Of a stretch of DNA of 64,000 bases, positions 7,131 through 15,131 are shown one piece after another. Source of the stretch: Lentimicrobiaceae bacterium (GTDB taxonomy: Bacteria > Bacteroidota > Bacteroidia > Bacteroidales > Lentimicrobiaceae); the NCBI GenBank assembly GCA_020636745.1, contig JACJXH010000001.1, positions 1 to 64,000 on the forward strand, written 5' to 3'. Within the stretch, counting starts at the first letter, position 1; each line of letters starts with the position of its first letter. The notes under the pieces are model-generated. The model was given only the letters and a program-made list of their open reading frames with translations. It made no database searches and had not been told where the DNA came from. Both the position numbers and the translations under genes were made by a program.

Positions 7131-10100
7131 ATGAAAACAACTAAAAGTGTTTTAAAAATTATTTTATTTGCATTTCTCTTGCATGTAACCACTAGTATTC
7201 CGGCACAAGTAAATCCTTCACCTTCCGGATATATTCCAAGCTCGCAGGAGTATTGGGATGCTGTGCCTTTAATGACCTTATCACCAATATCAGCCGCGAT
7301 AAATCTGCCGGTTGAAGTTGATAATTCTACACAAATATTTTTTCCGCAAAAAGATAATACTTCCGAACTGTATTTCTATAATCAGCCACCAACTGCTGCC
7401 TGCCAGAACATTTCTTCTACATGGTACACTTTTGCTTACGAAATAAACCGTCTGAGGAATTTAAGGGCTAATACGCAGGAAACCAGATATGCGCCAAATT
7501 TTTCTTATAACCACCTTAACCATGGATATCAAGGATGGCAAGGCTATACCAGCCTTGAAAAGGTACAAAAGTTCCTCATGGAAAGCGGTGCAATGACCGA
7601 TGCTGAATTTGACGGGCCTGCACAGCTAAACCCTGAAGATTCGTGGAGATGGCCTTCCGGATATGACTATTATTACAATGTAATGACCAATAAATTACAA
7701 TCAGTTCATAAATTTAATATGACTGTTCAATCCGGCCCGGCAGCACTTGAAGAATCATTAAACTTAATGAAACATTACCTTTATGACCATAATGAAGGCA
7801 GCTCTGTTGGAGGAGTAATCACAATTGGAGTACTCAATGCTTCAGAAGAAGTACACTTGCCATCAGAAAGCCCACACAGTAATGATTTTGCCATTTATAG
7901 ATATACATGGCATGGTGGTCATGCGATGGCAATTGTTGGATACAATGATGAAATAAAATACGATTGGGGTGGAGCTGGCACACTTAACAATGTACAACCC
8001 GATGGTCAATTCAGAAATGATATTGATAACAATAAAGACGGAGTTATTGATATGCGTGACTGGGAAATTGGAGGATTTAAAGTTGCAAATTCATATGGTC
8101 CGGATCATCAGAATCATGGATTTATCTGGGTTATGTATTGTTTTTTGCCCTACATTGAAAATGAATGGAATCTGAGAAATGAATTTTATGCCTTAACGCC
8201 TATGGAAGCAAATACTCCTGAAGTGGTGTTGAAAATTAAATTAGATTCACAGAAAAGAAATAATTTAAAGATAGGTTGCGGTTATTCTACTTTGGCTGAT
8301 TCACCATCTTATACAGGCGATCCTTCTTTTTACACAGGATATTCAAATGATGGAGGGCCTTTGCTTATTCAAGGGAAGGATAAAGATGAAAATCCAATAC
8401 TGGGTCCAATTGAACTATTGCTTGATTTTAACCATTTTTACAAGGATACTGATTATGGCAAGGCTTTTCTGGTGATTGATGATTCAGCTACAAGCATAAG
8501 TGAGCTTAAATCTTTTTCTTTGTTAGATTATCGCTGGAATGAAGAATTTGAGCTTGCATATGATCAGCAAAATATACAACTAGTCGCTGGCATTCAGAAA
8601 TTTGGTATCGAATATGATTTAATCCCACATGAATCACCCATTACTTCAAACATTACATTTGAAGCCAATATGGTGTCCAGGTTCAAGCCAACATTGACAG
8701 GCAATTCAACCATGACAGTTGAAGATGGAGTACGAATTGATATGTATAACAGCGAAATTATAATCGAACCTGGCTCAACTTTAACTTTGGGAAATAACGT
8801 AACCATTAAAGGTAAACGCGGAGTAAACCGGATTACTATTCGTGGGAACGTACAGTTTGGCATTAATGTTAGTTTTATTGCAGAGGAAGGTGCACACCTT
8901 TTTGTTGATTTTGAAAACGAATGGCTATCGACAACAATAAATTCTGGTTTTTTTCAGAGAACAAATGTGGATGTTTCATGCCATAGCTTACAACTGGTGA
9001 ATTCAACAATGTTAAACGATAATGAAACCAGGATAACAGTAAACCGGGGTTCATCATTCATTATAGATAATAGTCTACTTTCCAATTTCGGCAATACATT
9101 ATGGCGTGGAATTGAAGTTTGGGGAAACACTGATGTTGCGCAAAAGCCCTTCACAAATCAGGGTATTGTTCAAGTGGTTAACGGAAGTATTATTGAAAAT
9201 GCCGAATGCGGTATCCGCACCTGGAAACCAGCTTCATTGCCTGATGGCACAATAGGTGATAAGCCGGATAAGGATTATTTTGGAGGGGTTGTTTGGGCGA
9301 ATGAAGCCAGTTTTATTAATAACAAGACTGCAGTTGAATTTTTGCCTTATGAATATCACAACTATAGTTATTTTGAAAACTGCACATTCAAAACCGATGC
9401 AGCATTACTGAATGGCTTACTGCCCGACTACTTTGTAAAGCTAAACGGGGTAAGCGGAATTAAAATCACCGGCAGCGATTTCATAAACAGCTATACAGGC
9501 TATACCAATATTAACCAGCGGGGAGGCGGTATATATGCCACCGATGCCGATGTGTTGGTAGATTCCTATTGCACCGGAGTAACGCAGCCCTGCCAGAACT
9601 TTAAGAGAAGTACCTTTACCGGCTTGTATCGCGGCATTTATGCCCTGGGTGTGCAGCGGCAGAGCCTTGTTGAGATTCAGCATTCTGATTTTTCAAATAC
9701 GGTAAGAGGTATATACCTGAGTTCAATGGATTTTGCCGATGTAAACCTGAATTATTTTCAAGCCTGGAATGAAAATGCACTATTGAATCCGCAAGGTTAT
9801 AGTCTTTATCTAGATGCCAGCACTGGTTTTACCATCGAAGAAAATCAATTTATCAATATAGCTTCTTCTCGCCGGGGTATCGGTCTGATTATTAATGAAT
9901 CGGGAAGCGATAATAACCAGGTTTACAACAATTACTTCGAAAAACTGAATTATGCCACAATTGCCCAGGGTTATAACCGGGGAGGTTTAATTGGTACATC
10001 TTCAAAATCAGGTCTTTGTTATAAATGCAATGATTTTGTAAATAATGATTATGATATTAGGATTTCCCCCCGGAATACAGGATGGCCAACAGCTCAGGAT

Positions 10101-11486
10101 GGAATTGGCAATTATCAGGGGAAGAATATACCTGGCGACCATACATCACCGGCAGGCAATACCTTTACCACTGTTGCCAACACAAAAGACATCAGCAACG
10201 CCTGCAACTGGATTGTTTATTACAAACACAGCAACGGGCCGACTTCACTGTTTCCAACTCCAGCCGACTTAACCACTGTTAGCACCGTTACCGGAACAAC
10301 TTATACCAAAAGCGTTTCATGCCCATCGCATCTGAATTCAAGTACCGGGCACGAAGAGTTAAAAGCAGCGCTTGAAGCATCCACTATAGCAGCTGAAGCA
10401 ACACAGGCAAGCCTTACGGCCGTGGTTGACGGTGGAAACACCCCTGAACTTCAAACAGAAGTAGTTACCAGTATTCCTGAAGAAGGACTACAACTCAGGA
10501 ATCAATTACTTACCGAATCACCTTTTTTATCTGATACAGTGATAAAAACATCTATTACAAAAGAAGAGGTACTGAATAATGCGATGATTCGCGATGTACT
10601 GGTTGCAAATCCTCAGTCGGCCAAATCGGACCAAATGATAAGTATGTTGGACGATCGCAACAATCCAATGAATGATGAAATGAAGAATGAGATTCTTGCC
10701 GGGCAGATACTCGTTAGTCAGAAGGAGAATCTGGAAGCGCAGCTTACCTCCCTGAAACAGGAAGCCTTGTATTACTTTAGCGCACTTTGCCGCTCGTATG
10801 CGCAAGACACCCTGCATACCTGGCGGTCAGATACCATTGGTGTATTACTGGCAGGCGAAACTTCACTTGAATCACGTTATAAATTGGCATTCTGGCATTG
10901 GTTCAAAGGCAATCAGGTAATTGCCACTCAGGTTTTGGGTAGTATTCCTGGTGCGTTTACCCTCGATGCTTCAGGCCTGGCACAACATGAGCGCTATTCA
11001 CAACTCCTCAATACGCTTATTCAACTTCAAACAGACCCTGAAGCAGTGTTGGAAGCCGGTACTGAAATCGCCAATACGTTGAATCAGTTGAGCATTCTAA
11101 GTGAAGATAAACCAGCAGCAATGTCGCGTAATCTTTTAATAGATGCCGGTTTATTAGGTTATGATGAGCCAATAAAACTGGATGACGGTTTAAAAACGAT
11201 GCCGCTTTATAACCCTTCTGATAAAAACAATGGATCTTCTAAACTGAGGGTTTATCCAAATCCTGCGAATAATTTCATCACCATCGCATGGAATTATAAA
11301 GACCATGGTAATTTGGACCTTACCATATCCGATGCGAACGGCCGCACTGTTTACACTAAGCCTCTGGTGGGCCAGAACAATGAAACAATCCTGGATATTT
11401 CCGGTTTTGAAAACGGCACTTACCAGGTAAGTTTATCGAGCGGTAACAAGAACATTGCTACTGAAACAGTAGTAATACAGAAGTAA
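7131..11486 (+). CDS. Large secreted papain-like / beta-helix protein with T9SS sorting domain
   Basis: 1451 residues starting at the ATG at 7131 with a clear signal peptide (residues 1-25). Residues about 85-340 resemble a C1-type (papain-like) peptidase: GGHAMAIVGYND carries the likely catalytic His264, and VANSYG carries Asn320. The nucleophile is uncertain. Cys91 in PPTAACQ is a candidate, but the residue just before Trp98, where papain has Cys, is Thr97. An EF-hand/dockerin-like loop, DIDNNKDGVIDMRD (297-310), sits just before the Asn. Residues about 510-1010 are Asn/Gly-rich repeats typical of a right-handed parallel beta-helix. About 1065-1370 is helical, and the last 75 residues form a T9SS sorting domain. 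It is likely a cell-surface protein. The substrate is unknown. Broken relatives lie on both sides. Confidence 0.8.
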   Translation: MKTTKSVLKIILFAFLLHVTTSIPAQVNPSPSGYIPSSQEYWDAVPLMTLSPISAAINLPVEVDNSTQIFFPQKDNTSELYFYNQPPTAACQNISSTWYTFAYEINRLRNLRANTQETRYAPNFSYNHLNHGYQGWQGYTSLEKVQKFLMESGAMTDAEFDGPAQLNPEDSWRWPSGYDYYYNVMTNKLQSVHKFNMTVQSGPAALEESLNLMKHYLYDHNEGSSVGGVITIGVLNASEEVHLPSESPHSNDFAIYRYTWHGGHAMAIVGYNDEIKYDWGGAGTLNNVQPDGQFRNDIDNNKDGVIDMRDWEIGGFKVANSYGPDHQNHGFIWVMYCFLPYIENEWNLRNEFYALTPMEANTPEVVLKIKLDSQKRNNLKIGCGYSTLADSPSYTGDPSFYTGYSNDGGPLLIQGKDKDENPILGPIELLLDFNHFYKDTDYGKAFLVIDDSATSISELKSFSLLDYRWNEEFELAYDQQNIQLVAGIQKFGIEYDLIPHESPITSNITFEANMVSRFKPTLTGNSTMTVEDGVRIDMYNSEIIIEPGSTLTLGNNVTIKGKRGVNRITIRGNVQFGINVSFIAEEGAHLFVDFENEWLSTTINSGFFQRTNVDVSCHSLQLVNSTMLNDNETRITVNRGSSFIIDNSLLSNFGNTLWRGIEVWGNTDVAQKPFTNQGIVQVVNGSIIENAECGIRTWKPASLPDGTIGDKPDKDYFGGVVWANEASFINNKTAVEFLPYEYHNYSYFENCTFKTDAALLNGLLPDYFVKLNGVSGIKITGSDFINSYTGYTNINQRGGGIYATDADVLVDSYCTGVTQPCQNFKRSTFTGLYRGIYALGVQRQSLVEIQHSDFSNTVRGIYLSSMDFADVNLNYFQAWNENALLNPQGYSLYLDASTGFTIEENQFINIASSRRGIGLIINESGSDNNQVYNNYFEKLNYATIAQGYNRGGLIGTSSKSGLCYKCNDFVNNDYDIRISPRNTGWPTAQDGIGNYQGKNIPGDHTSPAGNTFTTVANTKDISNACNWIVYYKHSNGPTSLFPTPADLTTVSTVTGTTYTKSVSCPSHLNSSTGHEELKAALEASTIAAEATQASLTAVVDGGNTPELQTEVVTSIPEEGLQLRNQLLTESPFLSDTVIKTSITKEEVLNNAMIRDVLVANPQSAKSDQMISMLDDRNNPMNDEMKNEILAGQILVSQKENLEAQLTSLKQEALYYFSALCRSYAQDTLHTWRSDTIGVLLAGETSLESRYKLAFWHWFKGNQVIATQVLGSIPGAFTLDASGLAQHERYSQLLNTLIQLQTDPEAVLEAGTEIANTLNQLSILSEDKPAAMSRNLLIDAGLLGYDEPIKLDDGLKTMPLYNPSDKNNGSSKLRVYPNPANNFITIAWNYKDHGNLDLTISDANGRTVYTKPLVGQNNETILDISGFENGTYQVSLSSGNKNIATETVVIQK
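7305..7407 (+). repeat. Short direct repeat, copy 2 (N-terminal segment)
   Basis: 103 bases matching 4908-5010 with scattered substitutions and no indels. It encodes LPVEVDNSTQIFFPQKDN and on to PPTAACQ. This is the upstream part of the homology that defines the deleted copy. Confidence 0.85.
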
Positions 11487-11590
11487 GTTTTCTGCTACCA
11501 TTATAAGAGCTGCCTTGTGAAAACTACAGGGCAGCTTTTTGTTTATTTTTATCAATACTTTTTGTGCGATTTGGGCTGGTTAGTTAAATT
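11234..11590 (+). repeat. Long direct repeat, copy 2
   Basis: Partner of 5039-5395 (357 bases, offset 6195). The two copies are placed so that recombination between them would remove the propeller gene and the 1451-residue gene. Confidence 0.9.
11507..11542 (+). terminator. Intrinsic terminator of the 1451-residue gene
   Basis: Same 10-bp stem and T-run as at 5312-5347, about 20 bases after the stop codon. Confidence 0.85.
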
Positions 11591-12179
11591 GGCATGCTTG
11601 AAGGCTTTCACTAAAATGATAAGAATGGAATTGGTTTTCAAAATTTGAATATAAATACCGCGATTGTAATGTCCTTTTTTTCTTTGTCATTCTGATAGCA
11701 TTAATAAAACTTACAAACTGGTTTAACACACTAACTGACTCTCTTGCAGGGCTAACAAACGCCTATAAAATGGATGCAAATGTTCGGGCAGTTTTGCAAA
11801 CGGCCCGGATAAGCTAACAAAAGTTCGTGCTGCTATGCAGGCGCTGGTGACTCGCTAACAAATGCCCGCGTAGCTGAACAAATAGACTTAACAGGAAACA
11901 GATAAAATCGCAATATTGTTAACTTTAAAATAAGTCTTATAATTTTATCACCGCTATTATTTAAACCTTTGAATAAAGTAAATAAATTCCTTATCCATAT
12001 CAAATACAAATAGCCGGTTTACCTGATAATTTAAAACCCCGTTAATCAAAATTCAAAATTTCTTTTTTATCTTTGTCGTATCAACATTGAGTTTTTTATT
12101 TTTTAGTATTGTATTATTTGCGATGTGTTATTTGTATTCGGTAATTGCATAATTGTAATGTATTATGATTTTGAAATAA
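11591..12179. other. Intergenic region with repeated GCTAACAAA motif
   Basis: About 590 bases without a credible gene. GCTAACAAA occurs at 11751-11759, 11813-11821 and 11854-11862, and the variant GCTGAACAAA at 11873-11882, each in GC-richer surroundings than the AT-rich flanks. The right end (about 12180) is where homology to the large T9SS gene family begins abruptly. Confidence 0.45.
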
Positions 12180-13091
12180 TTGCTGGTGAAAAACAGTTTG
12201 AACAATACCATGATTCGTGATGTAATGGTAGCCAATCCACACACGGCCAAGTCGGAGGTTATCTTAACGGGATTAGATAACCGAACGATCCCAATGCCGG
12301 ATAATTTGTACAACGAGATTGTGGCAGTTGCCGATACCGTTTCAGCCAAAGAATTGCTTGAAGCAGATCTGTCTGCCAGGCTTTCTGGCAGGGATGAAGC
12401 TTTTATGTCTTTGCTTGCACTTTATCCCTCAGAGGATTATCCGGCTGATACCCTGATTGATTTAACAAATGACATTGCATTGTTGCAGGCTAAATACCTG
12501 AAATCGTTGTACCTTCTTTCAAAACAGGAAACTGAACAGGCTTACGATGCAGCAACTGATATTCCATTGCTTGTTTCCATTGATGGCAGAGAGAGCGAAT
12601 GCCAGGATTTTGTATCATACCTGCAGCTTATTCTGCAATACAACGATCAAGATAGCATTCCCGCGGAGTATCTAGAACCGCTTACACTTAGTTCCAACGA
12701 GCAGGTTAAAGCCGCTGCAAGAAACACGCTCATTGAAAAAGGCTTCATTACTTACCACGAACCTTATCTTTTACCCGACGAAACAAAATCAGTCAGGGTG
12801 CGCAGAACAAATGTTAATGCTACGGCTGAGGCAACTGCCGAAGGATACCTGAAGATTTATCCGAACCCGGCCAAGGGTTTTGTAACAGTAGAATATAAAT
12901 TGCCTGAAGGTGAAGTAAACGGAATGATTTCCTTTTACGACCTTAAAGGCAGCTTACAGTTCAGTAAATCTATTGAAGGCAATATGAATCAGGTTGTCTT
13001 ACCTCTCAACCAGCTTAGATCCGGCAATTATTTGCTGGAACTTTCTGCCGGAAAACAAAGATTAGATTCTGTGAAGCTGACGATTAAGTAA
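12180..13091 (+). pseudogene. 5'-truncated relative of the large T9SS gene (C-terminal part only)
   Basis: About 300 codons homologous to the last third of the 1451-residue protein. KNSLNNTMIRDVMVANPHTAKS parallels EEVLNNAMIRDVLVANPQSAKS, followed by a similar helical region, an LIEKGFITYHEP segment and a T9SS sorting domain (LKIYPNPAKGFVTVEYK to VKLTIK). Signal peptide, peptidase and beta-helix parts are missing. The frame opens at a TTG at 12180, and the first ATG, at 12210, is inside the homology. Without an export signal the sorting domain is useless, so this is most likely a gene remnant. The sequence has diverged from the full-length copy much more than the 5039-5395 repeat has, so it comes from an older event. 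Confidence 0.7.
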
Positions 13092-13098
13092 ATAGACC

Positions 13099-13132
13099 AG
13101 GCCGCAGCTGCATTGCAGCTGTGGCCTTTTAA
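13099..13132 (+). terminator. Intrinsic terminator after the truncated T9SS gene
   Basis: A strong stem pairs AGGCCGCAGCTGC with GCAGCTGTGGCCT around an ATT loop and runs into TTTTAATTT. It starts 8 bases after the stop codon and overlaps the 5' leader of the next gene. Confidence 0.8.
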
Positions 13133-13142
13133 TTTATCTACT

Positions 13143-14738
13143 ATGAAAAGAGTAGTCTTTTTACTGTTTATATTTCCATCTTTATTGTCCGCTCAACCCT
13201 GGCTTAAGTTTTTTATACCCGATTGGGAATATAAAGCTCTTGCAAGTTATAACCCGGATTATGATCAGGGAAGTATATTAAGTATAAATGTTGCCGATTT
13301 CACCCCACAACTTAATGGGCATAATTTGTTCTGGAAGCTGGATGATAATGGCACTCTTATGTATGAATTGTTGATCGGTAACGGCCCGGAAGAAGGTTGT
13401 CGGTTCGATTTGCCTTGCATTGCCGTTACCGGAGATATGATTCTCCCTGGCTCAGCATGGGGTACAGAACTTATTGCAGACCCCTTGCTGGTAAAACTTG
13501 ATTCATGCCGTCAAAAGGTATGGTGTACAAGTCTGGTGAATAATCCTTCCCAGCCCGATTTTTTCTGGGATGCCGTAGTAACTGAAGACGGATCAATCGT
13601 TGCGCTTAGTATTCAGAATGACCCGGATAATTTGGATTCCTTTCATTTACATAAATTTACACCGGATGGCAGGCCGCTATGGCGCAAGGAATTGGCCAGT
13701 CCACAACTGCACCCGGATATCTGGGATCCGGATCCGTGGAAATTATTGCTGATGCCCGATGGAGGATTTTTGGTATCTGGTTTATGCTATTGGCCCAATC
13801 CTGGTGGTGGGTCGCAGAAGTGGATACGAATGTTTCTAGTGAAAGCAGATGCCGAAGGCAATGAGGAATGGTTTTATGTGCATGGCATCAATGATTATAA
13901 ATATACACTGGGCATAACTTCAGTAATCTACAATAACCAAATCTACACCGATGGAGCATGGTATAATCCACAGAACAGCTATCCTACGCCGCATTTGTTT
14001 GTAAATGATCTGGATGGAAATCATATACACGATGCCCCGGTGGTAATCCCCGATACCCTTAACCGGTTTGCAGCAGATTATTTCCTGTTGACCAATAATT
14101 CAAACGGTCACTTTTACGGTGCTGCCGTTATGTTCCAGCCAGATAGTTATGAAGATACCCGTCCGGTGGTTTTCAAATTAGACACTTTAGGCAACGTTTT
14201 GGATAAATTTATTATTGAAACTGTGCCTCCTCAGTACTCGGGATATCCATCACTTACACACGATGGTAAAATTATTGTTGCCGGTGCCTGTGCAGGCACC
14301 AACCCCGATTACGATGATGTGTATGCCATGCGGCTGCTGCCTGAGCTTGAATTAGACAGCATTCCCTGGAGCAACCTCAACTACGATTCCCTCTGCCCTG
14401 AGCCGATTGTTTCGCATGTAATTCCGTTGGATGACTGCCTGATAGTAGTGAACAACGAGGATTATAAACCACCGGTTAAACTAATGGAATTAAAAATCAC
14501 ACCGGCGCCGGTACCGGCTAACTCAAACCTCAGGCTCATGTATGACAATACGCTGAGATACAGAAATATTACGGTAAAGTGCTACAATAGTATGGGCAAA
14601 GAGATTACTGCTTTTAAGGTTAACAGCGGTGTAAACGAAACTATGCTGGATGTGGCCAACTGGTCGCCGGGTTTATATCTGGCGGTGGCATTCTCGGGCA
14701 GTCAGGTGGTGGGCAGGTGTAAGTTTATTGTGGAATAA
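13143..14738 (+). CDS. Secreted propeller-like protein with T9SS sorting domain
   Basis: 531 residues from the ATG at 13143, chosen because it begins the signal peptide (MKRVVFLLFIFPSLLSAQ) and because the longer frame starts inside the upstream terminator. The body has recurring W/F-rich segments with DG and DPD turns (KLDDNGTLMYEL, KFTPDGRPLWRKEL, KADAEGNEEWFYV, KLDTLGNVLDKF), each like one blade of a PQQ/WD-type propeller. About the last 75 residues (NLRLMYDNTLRYRNITVKCY to GRCKFIVE) form a T9SS sorting domain. I see no enzyme motif. It is probably a surface binding or structural protein, in the same accessory block as the other T9SS proteins. Confidence 0.8.
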   Translation: MKRVVFLLFIFPSLLSAQPWLKFFIPDWEYKALASYNPDYDQGSILSINVADFTPQLNGHNLFWKLDDNGTLMYELLIGNGPEEGCRFDLPCIAVTGDMILPGSAWGTELIADPLLVKLDSCRQKVWCTSLVNNPSQPDFFWDAVVTEDGSIVALSIQNDPDNLDSFHLHKFTPDGRPLWRKELASPQLHPDIWDPDPWKLLLMPDGGFLVSGLCYWPNPGGGSQKWIRMFLVKADAEGNEEWFYVHGINDYKYTLGITSVIYNNQIYTDGAWYNPQNSYPTPHLFVNDLDGNHIHDAPVVIPDTLNRFAADYFLLTNNSNGHFYGAAVMFQPDSYEDTRPVVFKLDTLGNVLDKFIIETVPPQYSGYPSLTHDGKIIVAGACAGTNPDYDDVYAMRLLPELELDSIPWSNLNYDSLCPEPIVSHVIPLDDCLIVVNNEDYKPPVKLMELKITPAPVPANSNLRLMYDNTLRYRNITVKCYNSMGKEITAFKVNSGVNETMLDVANWSPGLYLAVAFSGSQVVGRCKFIVE

Positions 14739-14759
14739 TGGTTTTGTAAAACTTCACCA

Positions 14760-15131
14760 ATGGAGATAAATGAGATCACTGAAAAAATCATAGGTTGCGC
14801 TATTGAAGTTCATAGATATCTTGGACCCGGATTGTTAGAGTCGGCGTATGAGGAATGCCTCGATTTTGAACTGAGAAGTGCAGGATTATCTACACTCCGG
14901 CAAGTTGCAGTTCCTGTAGTTTATAAGGAAATTAAGCTTGAATGTGGTTATAGGATTGACATTCTTGTGGAGAAAACAGTTGTAATTGAGTTGAAAACTG
15001 TGGATGCTTTCGCCCCCGTGCACGAAGCTCAGATATTGACCTATATGAAGTCTTCGAAAAAAGAAGTTGGGTTATTGATTAACTTCAATGTAAAACTGCT
15101 TAAAGATGGATTAAGGAGGTATAGATTGTAG
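14760..15131 (+). CDS. GxxExxY family protein (PD-(D/E)XK nuclease-like)
   Basis: 123 residues, the full length of this small family. The defining motif GLLESAY is at residues 24-30 (Gly24, Glu27, Tyr30), inside the typical VHRYLGPGLLESAYEECL. The PD-(D/E)XK-like core follows: YRIDILV with Asp67, VVIELKT with Glu77 and Lys79, then HEAQILTYMK. These residues are where nucleases of this fold bind metal, so a DNA-cleaving activity is plausible, but as far as I know the family has no settled function. The ATG at 14760 gives the standard N-terminus MEINEITEKIIGCAIEVH. The stop codon is followed two bases later by the first CTCTGTG of the 2.1-kb palindromic array, a striking physical association. 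Confidence 0.9.
   Translation: MEINEITEKIIGCAIEVHRYLGPGLLESAYEECLDFELRSAGLSTLRQVAVPVVYKEIKLECGYRIDILVEKTVVIELKTVDAFAPVHEAQILTYMKSSKKEVGLLINFNVKLLKDGLRRYRL

Noticed and set aside
11751..11882. Integron attC sites
   Set aside because: Only the TAACAAA-like end is seen; no matching GTTAG end, no arm symmetry and no integrase gene.
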